Both the position numbers and the translations under genes were made by a program. A DNA stretch of 64,000 bases. Source: Gulosibacter sp. 10 (lineage in GTDB: Bacteria > Actinomycetota > Actinomycetes > Actinomycetales > Microbacteriaceae). This document shows, in pieces, positions 7,756-16,292 of this stretch. Position 1 is the stretch's first letter; each line of letters begins with the position of its first letter. Below the pieces are notes generated by a model. The model worked only from the letters and a program-made list of their open reading frames with translations, was not told the DNA's origin and did no database searches. The stretch lies in the NCBI RefSeq assembly GCF_900163695.1, contig NZ_FUIC01000007.1, positions 177,535 to 241,534 of the forward strand. Direction: 5' to 3'.

Positions 7756-10493
7756 CGGCGGATGCGGGCCATCTGCGGGTCGTAGACGGGCTCGGCGAGC
7801 ACCCTGGCCGCGTGCGTCCGCCCGAACCGCATGATGCCGAGCTCCGTGCCCGGCTCGGACAGCGCCTCGGGCGCCCAGGCCAGGCCGATCACCTGGCCGG
7901 TGACGTACCCGAAGTCCGCGCTCGTCACCCAGCCCGCGGCGTCGGCATCCGAGCCGACCTCCGCGGCGCCCCGCGCCGCGGAGGCGAAGACGGGCGATCC
8001 GGCCTCGGGGCGGCCGGCGTCCAGGCGCATGCCGAAGGCCACGAGCCGGCGCCCGCGCGAGGGCAGCGCGACGAGCGCCTCCCTGCCCGTGAAGCCGCCC
8101 GCCTTCTCCATCCGCACCGCGAAGCCGAGCCCCGAGTCCTCGGGGGTGTCCTCGCGCGTCATGTCCGATCCCCACGCGCGGTAGCCCTTCTCCAGCCGCA
8201 GGCTGCTGAACGCCGCGCGCCCCGCCGGGACGATGCCGTGGCGCGCCCCCGCCGCGAAGATCTCGTCCCACAGCCGCAGGCCGTGGGCCGCCTCCGTGTA
8301 GAGCTCCCAGCCGAGCTCGCCCACGTAGCTCACCCGCAGCGCGAGCACGGGCACTCCGGCCACTCGGATGCGGGCGCAGCGGAAGTACCGCAGGCCCTCG
8401 TGACTGATATCGCCCTCCACGAGCGGCTCGAGGACGGCTCGCGCGCGCGGCCCCCATAGCCCGACGCAGCACGTGGAGGTCGTGATGTCGTCGATCACCA
8501 CGGAGCCGTCGGCGGGCTGGAGGCGCGCGAGCCGGTCGAGGTCGAGCGGCCCGTTGGCGCCGATCATGTACTCGTCCTCGTCCACGCGGGCGACGGTCAC
8601 GTCGGAGAGGATCCCGCCCGCGTCATCGAGCATGAGCGAGTACGTGACGGCGCCGACGCTCTTGCCGATCCTGTTGGTGCTGAGCCGCTCGAGCCACGCC
8701 GTGGCGCCGGCGCCCCGCACGCGGTATCGGGTCAGCGAGGTCATGTCGTACGCGGCGACGCGGTTGCGGGTGGCCCAGGCCTCGGCGGCGGCGATGGGCG
8801 ACCAGTTCACCTGATCCCACGCGTCGCGGCGAGGCACCGCCACCGGCACGGGCGCGGCGAGGTCGTCCGAGGCCGCCGGGTCGGCGAGCGCGGTCGCCGC
8901 CTCCGCCGCGGCGCCGAACGCCTTCGCCGCCCGGGTCCGGAACTCCGGATCCTCGAACAGCGCCGCGTTCTGCGCATGCCAGAGCGGGCGCTCCCAGCCG
9001 TTCGCCTCGACCATGTATCCGCCCGCGTCCAGGATGCGGGTGTGGAACGGGCTGGTCTTGAGACCGCGGGCGACCATGGTGGCCTGGTGCGGGAAGGCGA
9101 CGTCGTAGACCTCGTCGTACGCCTCGGCGCCCCGGCCCCGGATCCACGCGTCGCCGAGCAGGGCGGGGTCGAATCGGGCGAAGTCGAGCTCCTGCGTGGC
9201 GATGCCGGGGTCGCCCGTGACGATCCAGTCGGCGAGCACCTGCGCGCAGCCCGCGGATTGCGTCACCCAGATCGCCTGGGCGGACCAGAACCCCTCGAGT
9301 TGCGGCGACGGCCCGAGCATGGGCCCGCCGTCGGGGGTGAAGGAGAAGACGCCGTTGAACTCGTCCTCGAGCGGGAGCTCCTCGACGATCGGCAGGAGGC
9401 GGGCGACCTCGGCGCGGCAGAACTCGAAGTCCTCGACGGTGAAGGCGCGCTTCGCCGGCTCCTGCCCGGTCTCGAGCAGGTGCGCCGTATCCGTGAGGTC
9501 CTCGGGGGCGACGGGGATCGGCCGGTGCTCGTAGGCGCCGATGCCGATGCGCCTGCCGAACTCGCGGAAATAGAGTCCGGACCCCTGGTGCCGGACCATG
9601 GGGCGGCCGGACTGGTCCTCCGCCAGAGGGTTCCCGTCGCGGTCGGCGCCGGGCAGCTGCGGCACCGGGGCGGTCCAGGCGAATCCGTGCTCCATCGGGT
9701 GCATCGGCAGCCGCAGGCCGCCCAGCCTCCCCAGCAGGTGGCCCCAGATCCCGCCGGTTGCGACCACCACATCGGCGGGGAGCGTTCGCCGGCCCTCCCC
9801 CGTCTCCGCGTCCTCGCACACCACGCCGACCACCCGCCCGGCCTCGGACTCGACGTCGACGACGCGGGTGAGCCCGTGGAGCACCGCTCCTCCGGCCTGC
9901 GCTCGGCGGGCCTGGTACTCGACCGCACGGCTGGAGAAGACCACGCCGTCGGTGGGCGTGTGCAGCGCGCCGACGATCTGCGACACGTCCAGATCGGGCC
10001 AGAGCTCGGCGACGCGCTCCGGGCCGATGAGCTCCGCGGGAACGCCCCAGGCGCGGGCGAAGCCGTAGCGGCGCCGCAGCTCCTGCAGCTGCCCCTCGGT
10101 CGTCGCGACCTCGATCCCGCCCACGCGGTCGAGGAGCCGGCGGCCGTCCAGCTCCAGCCCGTCGAGCTTGTCCAGGGTGCGCCGCGCGAGCTCGCACATC
10201 ACCCGGGAGCCGTTCGTCTGGAACACGAATCCCGGCGCGTGGGAGGAGGACCCGCCCGTCCGGTAGAGCGGCCCCTGGTCGAGCACCGTGACGTTCGCGC
10301 ATCCGCGCGCCACGAGCTCGTCGGCGAGCGCCGCGCCGACGACGCCCGCGCCGATGATGACGATCCGCGCGTTCGGATCGACCGGTTGCGGCTGCCCGGC
10401 GACGACCCGTGCGGAGACGGTGAGCGGGGTGCCGGATGGTGAGGATGCACGTGCTTCCGCGGGATCCGCGGAGTCGAAAGCTGCGTTGGTCAT
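7752..10493 (-). CDS. FAD-dependent dimethylglycine/sarcosine dehydrogenase with GcvT domain
   Basis: The 913-residue two-domain enzyme has an N-terminal DAO-type FAD domain (dinucleotide motif IVIIGAGVVGAALADEL at 44-60) and a C-terminal GcvT-like folate domain (from about residue 490, YDMTSLTRYRVRG). His85 in GGSSSHAPGF matches the histidine that carries covalent FAD in dimethylglycine oxidase/dehydrogenase. Such enzymes oxidise an N-methyl group and hand the one-carbon unit to tetrahydrofolate. Dimethylglycine is the likely substrate because it is the product of GbcAB, with sarcosine the alternative. The start ATG has a perfect AAGGAGG at 10498-10504. The gene leads a leftward operon (dehydrogenase, 99-residue protein, purU) and is divergent from an IclR regulator. 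Confidence 0.9.
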   Translation of the reverse strand: MTNAAFDSADPAEARASSPSGTPLTVSARVVAGQPQPVDPNARIVIIGAGVVGAALADELVARGCANVTVLDQGPLYRTGGSSSHAPGFVFQTNGSRVMCELARRTLDKLDGLELDGRRLLDRVGGIEVATTEGQLQELRRRYGFARAWGVPAELIGPERVAELWPDLDVSQIVGALHTPTDGVVFSSRAVEYQARRAQAGGAVLHGLTRVVDVESEAGRVVGVVCEDAETGEGRRTLPADVVVATGGIWGHLLGRLGGLRLPMHPMEHGFAWTAPVPQLPGADRDGNPLAEDQSGRPMVRHQGSGLYFREFGRRIGIGAYEHRPIPVAPEDLTDTAHLLETGQEPAKRAFTVEDFEFCRAEVARLLPIVEELPLEDEFNGVFSFTPDGGPMLGPSPQLEGFWSAQAIWVTQSAGCAQVLADWIVTGDPGIATQELDFARFDPALLGDAWIRGRGAEAYDEVYDVAFPHQATMVARGLKTSPFHTRILDAGGYMVEANGWERPLWHAQNAALFEDPEFRTRAAKAFGAAAEAATALADPAASDDLAAPVPVAVPRRDAWDQVNWSPIAAAEAWATRNRVAAYDMTSLTRYRVRGAGATAWLERLSTNRIGKSVGAVTYSLMLDDAGGILSDVTVARVDEDEYMIGANGPLDLDRLARLQPADGSVVIDDITTSTCCVGLWGPRARAVLEPLVEGDISHEGLRYFRCARIRVAGVPVLALRVSYVGELGWELYTEAAHGLRLWDEIFAAGARHGIVPAGRAAFSSLRLEKGYRAWGSDMTREDTPEDSGLGFAVRMEKAGGFTGREALVALPSRGRRLVAFGMRLDAGRPEAGSPVFASAARGAAEVGSDADAAGWVTSADFGYVTGQVIGLAWAPEALSEPGTELGIMRFGRTHAARVLAEPVYDPQMARIRR

Positions 10494-10538
10494 GACGCCT
10501 CCTTGCGCTGGCCAAGTACGGGGAATACGATCGCCGGT

Positions 10539-10575
10539 GTTGCGAATTGTGCAACTAACGCGTATCGTGCAACTA
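10539..10575. promoter_or_regulatory. Probable IclR operator in the divergent promoter
   Basis: GTTGCGAATTGTGCAAC (10539-10555) is an interrupted palindrome with GTTGC/GCAAC arms. Its right half GTGCAACTA (10549-10557) is repeated exactly 18 bp later (10567-10575). IclR proteins bind such half-sites as dimers of dimers. The site lies between the dehydrogenase operon and the IclR gene, so it could control both. Confidence 0.6.
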
Positions 10576-10619
10576 TTCAACCGCGCACCTCGGACGACGT
10601 CAAGCGAAAGAAGGCCCCG

Positions 10620-11351
10620 GTGAGCATCCAATCCGTCGATCGCGCCCTGGAGGCGCTGGAAGTGCTGGCCGCGGTGGGCGAGGCCGGGGTCGGGAAGATC
10701 GCGGAGCGGCTCGACGTCCACAAATCGACGGCTTCGCGCCTGCTCGCCTCTCTCGCCGCGCACGGCCTCGTCGAGCAGGACGGCGCCGGCGGGGCGTACC
10801 GGCTGGGATTCGGCCTCGTCCGCCTCGCCGGCTCCGTGACCAGCCGGCTGGACCTCTCGCAGGCCGCGCAGTCGCTGTGCGATCGGGTCGCCGCCGCGCT
10901 CGACCTCACCGCGAACGTGGCCGTGCTCGACGACGTCTTCGCCGTGAACGTCTCGCAGGCCGTGGGCCCCGGCCTCATGGCGCCGAGGCACTACGTGGGC
11001 CTGCGCACCCCGGGGCACGCCACCAGCTCGGGCAAGGCGCTGCTGGCCCACGACGAGGCGGCGGCCCGACGCGCCGCCGCAGACCTGCAGGCCCACACCC
11101 CCGCCACGATCACCGACGAGGAGGCGCTGCGCGAGGAGCTCGACCGCGTGCGGGCGCAGGGCTGGGCCGCCTCGAACGAGGAGTGGGAGCAGCACATCAC
11201 GGCGGTCGCCGTCCCGCTGCGCCTGCCGGGCGGGGACGTGGAGGCCGCCCTCACGGTCACAGGCCCCACGCGCAGCCTGCCGCCCGAGGCGTTCGCCGAG
11301 ACGGCCGACCGGCTGTGCAGGATGACCGCCTCATCCGGGCGATGGGCCTGA
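10620..11351 (+). CDS. IclR-family transcriptional regulator
   Basis: The 243-residue protein has an N-terminal winged helix (IQSVDRALEALEVLAAVGE, then IAERLDVHKSTASRLLASL) and a GAF-like IclR effector domain with the segment LRTPGHATSSGKALLA. The GTG at 10620 follows GAAAGAAGG and gives the normal family length. An upstream in-frame start at 10503 would overlap the operator. Divergent placement from the dehydrogenase operon makes it the likely local regulator. The inducer is probably a betaine catabolite, but nothing in the sequence shows which one. Confidence 0.9.
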   Translation: MSIQSVDRALEALEVLAAVGEAGVGKIAERLDVHKSTASRLLASLAAHGLVEQDGAGGAYRLGFGLVRLAGSVTSRLDLSQAAQSLCDRVAAALDLTANVAVLDDVFAVNVSQAVGPGLMAPRHYVGLRTPGHATSSGKALLAHDEAAARRAAADLQAHTPATITDEEALREELDRVRAQGWAASNEEWEQHITAVAVPLRLPGGDVEAALTVTGPTRSLPPEAFAETADRLCRMTASSGRWA

Positions 11352-11360
11352 ACGGGATCC

Positions 11361-11395
11361 GGCGAGCGGATCGCGGTCCGGCGCCGTCGCTCGCC
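11361..11395. terminator. Hairpin between convergent iclR-type gene and dinB
   Basis: GGCGAGCG (11361-11368) pairs with CGCTCGCC (11388-11395) with a 19-base loop. There is no T-tract. Confidence 0.3.
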
Positions 11396-11411
11396 CGATG
11401 GGGCGCGGGGC

Positions 11412-12707
11412 TCAGCCCGCCTCCCCGTCGATCCCCTGCGAAGGCCGGTTGGGTCGCTCGCTGAGCCCATCCCTGCCGTCGCGGCGCTCCCGGCGGCCGA
11501 GCAGCGAGGCGGGCCGCAGCGCGTCCTTGCCGAAACGGCTCGTGGCCCGGTCGATCGTGCGCTCGGCGGCATCCCACTCATCGTCGTGATGCTCGTCCCA
11601 CAGGGTGAGCGCCATGCCCTCGCCGTCCTCGGAGAGGTGGTCGGCGCGCACGCCCAGCAGGCGCACCGCCTGACCGTCCGAATGCGCCTCGTCGAGGAGC
11701 CCGCTCGCCGCCCGGAACAGCGTCAGCCCGGTGTTCGTCGACCTCGGCAGCCTGGTCTGCCTGGTGATGGTCTGGAAGCTCGCCCAGCGCAGCTTGAGCG
11801 CGACGGTGCCGGCGGCCAGGCCGGCCTTGCGCAGCCGGGCGCCGACCGCATCCGCCTGCGCGCGCACCTCGCGCTCGAGCTCGGCGTGGGAGGTCACGTC
11901 CACGTCGAAGGTCTGCTCGTGCGAGACCGACTTCTCGATGCGCTCGGTCTCCACGCGGCGCGGATCGCGGCCCCAGGCCAGCGCGGAGAGCCGCGCCGCG
12001 TTCGCCTTGCCCACGGCTCGCTCGAGCGAGTCCACGGGCGTGTGCGCGAGGTCGAACACCGTGTGGATGCCGCGGCCGCGCAGTCGCTGCTCGGTCGCCT
12101 CGCCGACGCCCCAGATCGCGCTGATCGGCAGCGCGTGCAGGAACCCGACGGTCTCGTCTTCGGGCACCACGAGCAGCCCGTTGGGCTTGCTCTTGCCGCT
12201 CGCGAGCTTCGCGACGAACTTGGTGGCGGCCGCGCCCACCGAGCAGGGCAGGCCCGTGCGCTCGAGCACGCGGCGGCGGATGAGCCGGGCGATCTCGCGC
12301 GGGGTGCCGAACAGGCGCGTGGCCCCCGACACGTCGAGGAACGCCTCGTCGATCGACAGGGGCTCGACCAGCGGCGTGATGTCGCGGAAGATGCGCATCA
12401 CCTCGTGGCTCGCAGCCCGGTACTTGTGCATGCTGCCCGGCAGCATCTCGAGGTGGGGGCACAGCTGCAGGGCGCGGCCGATCGGCATCGCCGAGCGAAC
12501 GCCGAAGGCGCGCGCCTCGTAGCTCGCCGAGGAGACGACGCCCCGCCCGCCCACGCCGCCGACGACGAGCGGCCGGCCGCGCAGCTCGGGGCGCTCGAGG
12601 AGCTCGACCTCCACGAAGAATGCGTCCATGTCGACGTGCAGAATGGTCGCCGAACGGTCGTCGGCGCCATCCCCGACGACTCGTCCCCCGAAATCCTTCC
12701 TCGACAC
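11412..12707 (-). CDS. dinB: DNA polymerase IV (Y-family)
   Basis: The 431-residue translesion polymerase shows the palm motif HVDMDAFFVEVE, SYEARAFGVRSAMP and the catalytic SIDEAFLDVS, followed by thumb helix-hairpin-helix segments (ISAIWGVGEATEQRLRG) and the little-finger domain. It copies damaged templates with low fidelity in the cytoplasm. The GTG start has no ribosome binding site but lies exactly 6 bases after a CAGAAT box (12714-12719 on the minus strand), as in other leaderless genes here. I saw no LexA-type operator in front of it. The C-terminal tail after about residue 400 is Arg/Gly-rich. Confidence 0.9.
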   Translation of the reverse strand: MSRKDFGGRVVGDGADDRSATILHVDMDAFFVEVELLERPELRGRPLVVGGVGGRGVVSSASYEARAFGVRSAMPIGRALQLCPHLEMLPGSMHKYRAASHEVMRIFRDITPLVEPLSIDEAFLDVSGATRLFGTPREIARLIRRRVLERTGLPCSVGAAATKFVAKLASGKSKPNGLLVVPEDETVGFLHALPISAIWGVGEATEQRLRGRGIHTVFDLAHTPVDSLERAVGKANAARLSALAWGRDPRRVETERIEKSVSHEQTFDVDVTSHAELEREVRAQADAVGARLRKAGLAAGTVALKLRWASFQTITRQTRLPRSTNTGLTLFRAASGLLDEAHSDGQAVRLLGVRADHLSEDGEGMALTLWDEHHDDEWDAAERTIDRATSRFGKDALRPASLLGRRERRDGRDGLSERPNRPSQGIDGEAG

Positions 12708-12751
12708 GGTTCCATTCTGCCGCGACCCGGCGACATCGCATCCTCCGCCCC

Positions 12752-12757
12752 TAGACT
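12752..12757 (+). promoter_or_regulatory. -10 box of leaderless acyl-CoA synthetase gene
   Basis: TAGACT lies 7 bases before the ATG at 12765 and there is no ribosome binding site, which predicts a transcript starting at or near the start codon. Confidence 0.55.
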
Positions 12758-12764
12758 GCACGCC

Positions 12765-14465
12765 ATGGACGCGACGCAGATGAACGCAACCCGCCGATGG
12801 ACCGAGCACTACGCCGAGGGGGTCCCCGCGGATATCGCCCCGGTCGAGGAGTCCCTCTACGACGTCCTGGCCGAGCGCGCGACGGCGTACGCCGACTCCC
12901 CCGCGCTCGAGTTCTTCGGCGCGGAGCTCACGTTCGCCCGGCTCCACGAGCACGTCGTGCGCTTCGCCAACGGCCTGCGCCGCATCGGCGTCAAGCCGGG
13001 CGAGCGCGTGGCCCTCGTGCTGCCGAACTGCCCGCAGCACGTGATCGCCTACCTGGCGGTCGCCCGCCTCGGCGCGATCGTCGTCGAGCACAACCCGCTC
13101 TACACCCGTGCCGAGCTGCTCGCCCAGTACCGCGACCACGGCGCCACCATCACCGTCGCGTGGGACAAGGCGGCCCCCACGGTCCAGTCCCTCGCGGGCG
13201 AGGTCGACGTCCGCCACGTCATCTCCGTGAACATGACGAGGATGATGCCGCCGAAGCTGCGGCTGATGCTGTCGCTGCCGGTGACGAAGGCGAGGGAGTC
13301 GCGCGCCAGGCTCACCGCGAAGGCCCCCGGCACGGTGCCCTTCGAGAAGCTGCTGGGCCAGCAGCCCGTCCCGGAGGAGCACCCGATCCCGGGCCCCGAG
13401 GACATCGCGTGCATCGCCTACACCTCGGGCACCACGGGCGCGCCGAAGGGCGCCGTGCTCACCCACGCGAACCTGCTCTCGAACGGGCGCCAGGGCGCGG
13501 CCTGGATGCCCGCGTTCGTGCCGGGCAAGGAGACGATCTACTCGTTCCTCCCCCTCTTCCACTCGTTCGGCCTGCTGCTCGGGCTCACGTACGGCCTCAC
13601 CTCCGCATCCCGCGTCACGCTCTTCCCGAGCTTCGACCCCGACCTCGTCGTGGACGCCTCGAAGCGGCATCCGGCCACCTTCATCCCCGGCGTGCCGCCC
13701 ATGTACGACCGACTCGCGCGCGTCGCGAAGCAGCGTCCGGAGTTCGACCTCTCGCACGCCATCTACGCGATGTCGGGAGCGATGACGCTCACCGACCAGG
13801 TGGTCGAGCGCTGGGAGTCGGTGGCCGAGGGCAGGCTCAACGAAGGCTACGGGCTCACCGAGGCCTCGCCGTTCCTCTTCGCCAACCCGTTCTCGGACAA
13901 GCGCAAGATCGGCACCATCGGCCTGCCCTGCCCGTCCACGCACATCAGGATCGTCGATCCCGAGGACCTCGATCGCGAGGTCGAGCTCGGCGAGACCGGC
14001 GAGCTGCTCGTCAAGGGCCCGCAGGTGTTCCAGGGCTACTGGCGGAACCGGGAGGAGACCGACAAGGTGCTGCTCGCGGACGGCTGGCTGCGCACCGGCG
14101 ACCTCGTGACCCAGGACGAGGACGGCTTCGTCCGCATCGTCGACCGCAAGAAGGAGCTCATCATCACGGGCGGATTCAACGTCGCCCCCACCGAGGTCGA
14201 GCACGTGCTCATCGAGGTGCCAGGCATCGAGGATGCGGCCGTGGTCGGCGTCCGGCGCGGCTCGAGCGGCGCCGAGGTCATCACCGCCGTGGTGGTGCTC
14301 GAGGAGGGCGCGGCCTTCGACGAGTCGAAGGTCCGCGAGCACGCGCGCGCCAACCTCGCCGAGTACAAGGTGCCCCGCACCTACCTCGTGTGGGACGAGC
14401 TGCCGAAGTCGCTGCTCGGCAAGGTCCAGCGCCGTCAGGTCAAGGAGCGCATCCTCGAGGACTAG
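12765..14465 (+). CDS. Long-chain fatty-acid-CoA ligase-like AMP-forming enzyme
   Basis: The 566-residue ANL-superfamily ligase activates a fatty acid to acyl-AMP and then acyl-CoA. The P-loop-like AMP motif YTSGTTGAPKGA, the adenine site NEGYGLTEASPF and the hinge/late motifs GWLRTGDLV and IVDRKKELIITGGFNV are all present. Lys in the C-terminal LGKVQRRQVK is the usual catalytic residue. The protein is close to FadD-type enzymes, but chain-length preference cannot be read from sequence. It is followed after 53 bp by a TesB-type thioesterase. The start is leaderless, with TAGACT just upstream. A downstream in-frame ATG at codon 6 is an alternative. Confidence 0.88.
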   Translation: MDATQMNATRRWTEHYAEGVPADIAPVEESLYDVLAERATAYADSPALEFFGAELTFARLHEHVVRFANGLRRIGVKPGERVALVLPNCPQHVIAYLAVARLGAIVVEHNPLYTRAELLAQYRDHGATITVAWDKAAPTVQSLAGEVDVRHVISVNMTRMMPPKLRLMLSLPVTKARESRARLTAKAPGTVPFEKLLGQQPVPEEHPIPGPEDIACIAYTSGTTGAPKGAVLTHANLLSNGRQGAAWMPAFVPGKETIYSFLPLFHSFGLLLGLTYGLTSASRVTLFPSFDPDLVVDASKRHPATFIPGVPPMYDRLARVAKQRPEFDLSHAIYAMSGAMTLTDQVVERWESVAEGRLNEGYGLTEASPFLFANPFSDKRKIGTIGLPCPSTHIRIVDPEDLDREVELGETGELLVKGPQVFQGYWRNREETDKVLLADGWLRTGDLVTQDEDGFVRIVDRKKELIITGGFNVAPTEVEHVLIEVPGIEDAAVVGVRRGSSGAEVITAVVVLEEGAAFDESKVREHARANLAEYKVPRTYLVWDELPKSLLGKVQRRQVKERILED

Positions 14466-14506
14466 CGCGGCGCCGCGACCGGCGACGGCCCGCGCGCGCC
14501 GAACCG

Positions 14507-14512
14507 TATGAT
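14507..14512 (+). promoter_or_regulatory. -10 box of leaderless tesB
   Basis: TATGAT ends 6 bases before the GTG start at 14519, and no ribosome binding site is present. Confidence 0.5.
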
Positions 14513-14518
14513 GAGACG

Positions 14519-15520
14519 GTGAGTGCAACCCCCGATCAGCCATCCGAGCAGCCGCGGCCGACTCCCAACTCCTCCGCCGGCTGGGCGCGGAACGACCCCG
14601 GCACGAGCTCCCCGCAGTTCCTCCCCGAGGACGCGAGCGAGCTCGAGCAGCTGCCGCCGCTCGACGCCTTCCTCGAGACGCTCAACCTCCTCGACACGGG
14701 CGCGAACACCGGCGCGAACATCTACACCGGCAAGAGCCAGTGGATGCCGCACGGCCGCGTCTTCGGCGGGCAGGTCTCCGCGCAGTCGATCGTCGCGGCG
14801 AGCCTCACCGTGGACGAGGAGCGCCCGATCCATTCGATGCGCGGCTACTTCGTCCGCCCGGGCGACGTGCGCAGCCCCATCACCTTCGAGGTGGAGCGCA
14901 TCCACGACGGCAACTCGTTCAGCACCCGGCTCGTGCAGGCGTACCAGCACGGCCTGCCAATCTGGTCGATGATCGCGAGCTTCCAGGTCGAGGAGGACGG
15001 CCTCGACCACGCCGTGCGGATGCCGACCGGCATGCCGGACCCGGAGTCGCTGCAGAGCGAGGCGGCGCATGTCGCCGTGGCGGGCCAGGCGCTCGCGAAC
15101 TACTGGGTGCACCGCCGCCCGTTCTCGATGCGGCACGTCGACGGCCCGGTCTATCTCCAGCCCGCGCAGCAGCGCAAGGCCACCGAGGCGGTGTGGGTGA
15201 AGGCGCAGGGCTCGCTGCCCGACGACCCGGTCATCCACCGCGCGGCCATCTGCTACGTCGCCGACTACCTGATGATCGATCCGGTGCTGCGCCGGCACGG
15301 GCTGTCGTGGGTGGATCCGCGCCTGCGCATCGCGAGCCTCGATCACGGCGTGTGGTGGCACCGCTTCGCGCGCGCGGACGAGTGGCTGCTCTTCGCCCTC
15401 GAGTCGCCCAACGCGCACGGCGGCCGCGGCCTGTCCTACGGCCATTTCTTCGACCGCGAGGGCCGCCTCGTCGCGAGCGTCTCGCAAGAGGCGATGGTGC
15501 GCCTCAAGCAGCAGCGCTAG
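14519..15520 (+). CDS. tesB: Acyl-CoA thioesterase II
   Basis: The 333-residue double-hotdog thioesterase hydrolyses acyl-CoA to fatty acid and CoA. Visible are the N-terminal hotdog (HGRVFGGQVSAQSIVAA, then IHSMRGYFVRPGD) and the second hotdog with SLDHGVWWHRFARADEWLLF. The SLDHGVWWHR block holds the conserved Asp of the TesB active site. About 45 residues of Ser/Pro-rich N-terminal extension precede the domain. The stop codon overlaps the stop of the convergent Nudix gene (bases 15517-15520). Together with the preceding ligase it suggests control of the cellular acyl-CoA/free fatty acid balance. Confidence 0.9.
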   Translation: MSATPDQPSEQPRPTPNSSAGWARNDPGTSSPQFLPEDASELEQLPPLDAFLETLNLLDTGANTGANIYTGKSQWMPHGRVFGGQVSAQSIVAASLTVDEERPIHSMRGYFVRPGDVRSPITFEVERIHDGNSFSTRLVQAYQHGLPIWSMIASFQVEEDGLDHAVRMPTGMPDPESLQSEAAHVAVAGQALANYWVHRRPFSMRHVDGPVYLQPAQQRKATEAVWVKAQGSLPDDPVIHRAAICYVADYLMIDPVLRRHGLSWVDPRLRIASLDHGVWWHRFARADEWLLFALESPNAHGGRGLSYGHFFDREGRLVASVSQEAMVRLKQQR

Positions 15521-16197
15521 CGGCCGGGCTCGGTGATGTAGCGCCAGGGCCGGGTGGCGGTCTCGAGCCGATGCCGGCCGGTTCCCGTGCCCGCCTCGTC
15601 CTCGAAGGCGGCGTCGCCGAACCAGCAGAACCGATCGCCCTCGCGGGCGCGGGTCTCGAAGTGCTCGAAGGGCTCGTTCGCGCAGCGGTCGAGCGCCTCG
15701 GCGACCGTGCCGGAGTCGCGCATCTGATGGAGCGTCACCCAGGTGGGCACGACGAGCGTGAGCTGCTCGCAGGCGTGCGCGTCGAGCATGTCCGCCGGCC
15801 GCACCCATTCGAGCGCAGTCGCCTCGTCCTCGCAGGCCACCGGCTCGCCGCCCGGATCCGGAGCCATGAAGAACCATGTGCGGAAGCGGGGCGAGACGCC
15901 CTCGGGCGGGCTCCAGATCGCGTGCGCGACCATCGACTCCGGGTCGAGCCGCAGGCCGGTCTCCTCCTCGGTCTCCCGCACGCCGGCGCGGCGCGCGATA
16001 TAGGACTCCACCTCGCTCGCGGCGTGCTCGCCGTCCCGGTCGACGGCCTCCACCGCTCCCCCGGGCCAGACCCAGGCGTCGGCGAACGATCCGGTGGACG
16101 GCCGCTTGAGCATCAGCGTCTCGAGGCCCGACGAGCCGTCCCGCACCACGATCACCGTGGCGGCGAGCCGGTTGACCGTCCGATCCGGTTGCAGCAT
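15517..16197 (-). CDS. Nudix hydrolase with an insertion in the Nudix box (NUDT19-like)
   Basis: The 226-residue protein starts the Nudix motif normally (WPGGAVEAVD) but reaches the catalytic helix RETEEETGL only after about 18 extra residues, as in NUDT19-type coenzyme A diphosphatases. The Glu residues that bind metal are present. The position next to acyl-CoA genes fits a CoA or acyl-CoA diphosphatase, but this is inference. The ATG at 16197 is preceded by GAGGAGGG. A GTG three codons upstream is too close to that site. The gene is divergent from the hydrolase at 16293 and convergent with tesB. Confidence 0.8.
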   Translation of the reverse strand: MLQPDRTVNRLAATVIVVRDGSSGLETLMLKRPSTGSFADAWVWPGGAVEAVDRDGEHAASEVESYIARRAGVRETEEETGLRLDPESMVAHAIWSPPEGVSPRFRTWFFMAPDPGGEPVACEDEATALEWVRPADMLDAHACEQLTLVVPTWVTLHQMRDSGTVAEALDRCANEPFEHFETRAREGDRFCWFGDAAFEDEAGTGTGRHRLETATRPWRYITEPGR

Positions 16198-16226
16198 GCC
16201 GAACACGCCCTCCTCAGTTGTCCTTG

Positions 16227-16280
16227 CTCGTGCGGGTAGTCGTCTTGGGCACACTACCCGTTCGGCGAAATCCGCACGAG
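16227..16280. promoter_or_regulatory. Nested inverted repeats in divergent Nudix/hydrolase promoter
   Basis: An outer pair CTCGTGCGG (16227-16235) / CCGCACGAG (16272-16280) encloses an inner pair GGGTAGT (16234-16240) / ACTACCC (16253-16259). The nested symmetry in a 95-bp divergent promoter suggests a regulator binding site. A structural RNA element is less likely because the repeats lie upstream of both genes. Confidence 0.45.
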
Positions 16281-16286
16281 TAGCCT
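16281..16286 (+). promoter_or_regulatory. -10 box of leaderless hydrolase gene
   Basis: TAGCCT lies 6 bases before the ATG at 16293, with no ribosome binding site. Confidence 0.5.
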
Positions 16287-16292
16287 TGTCGC

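Noticed and set aside
12765..14465. Acyl-CoA synthetase gene as a phage attachment site
   Set aside because: Some actinophages integrate in such genes, but this one is intact and has no integrase nearby.
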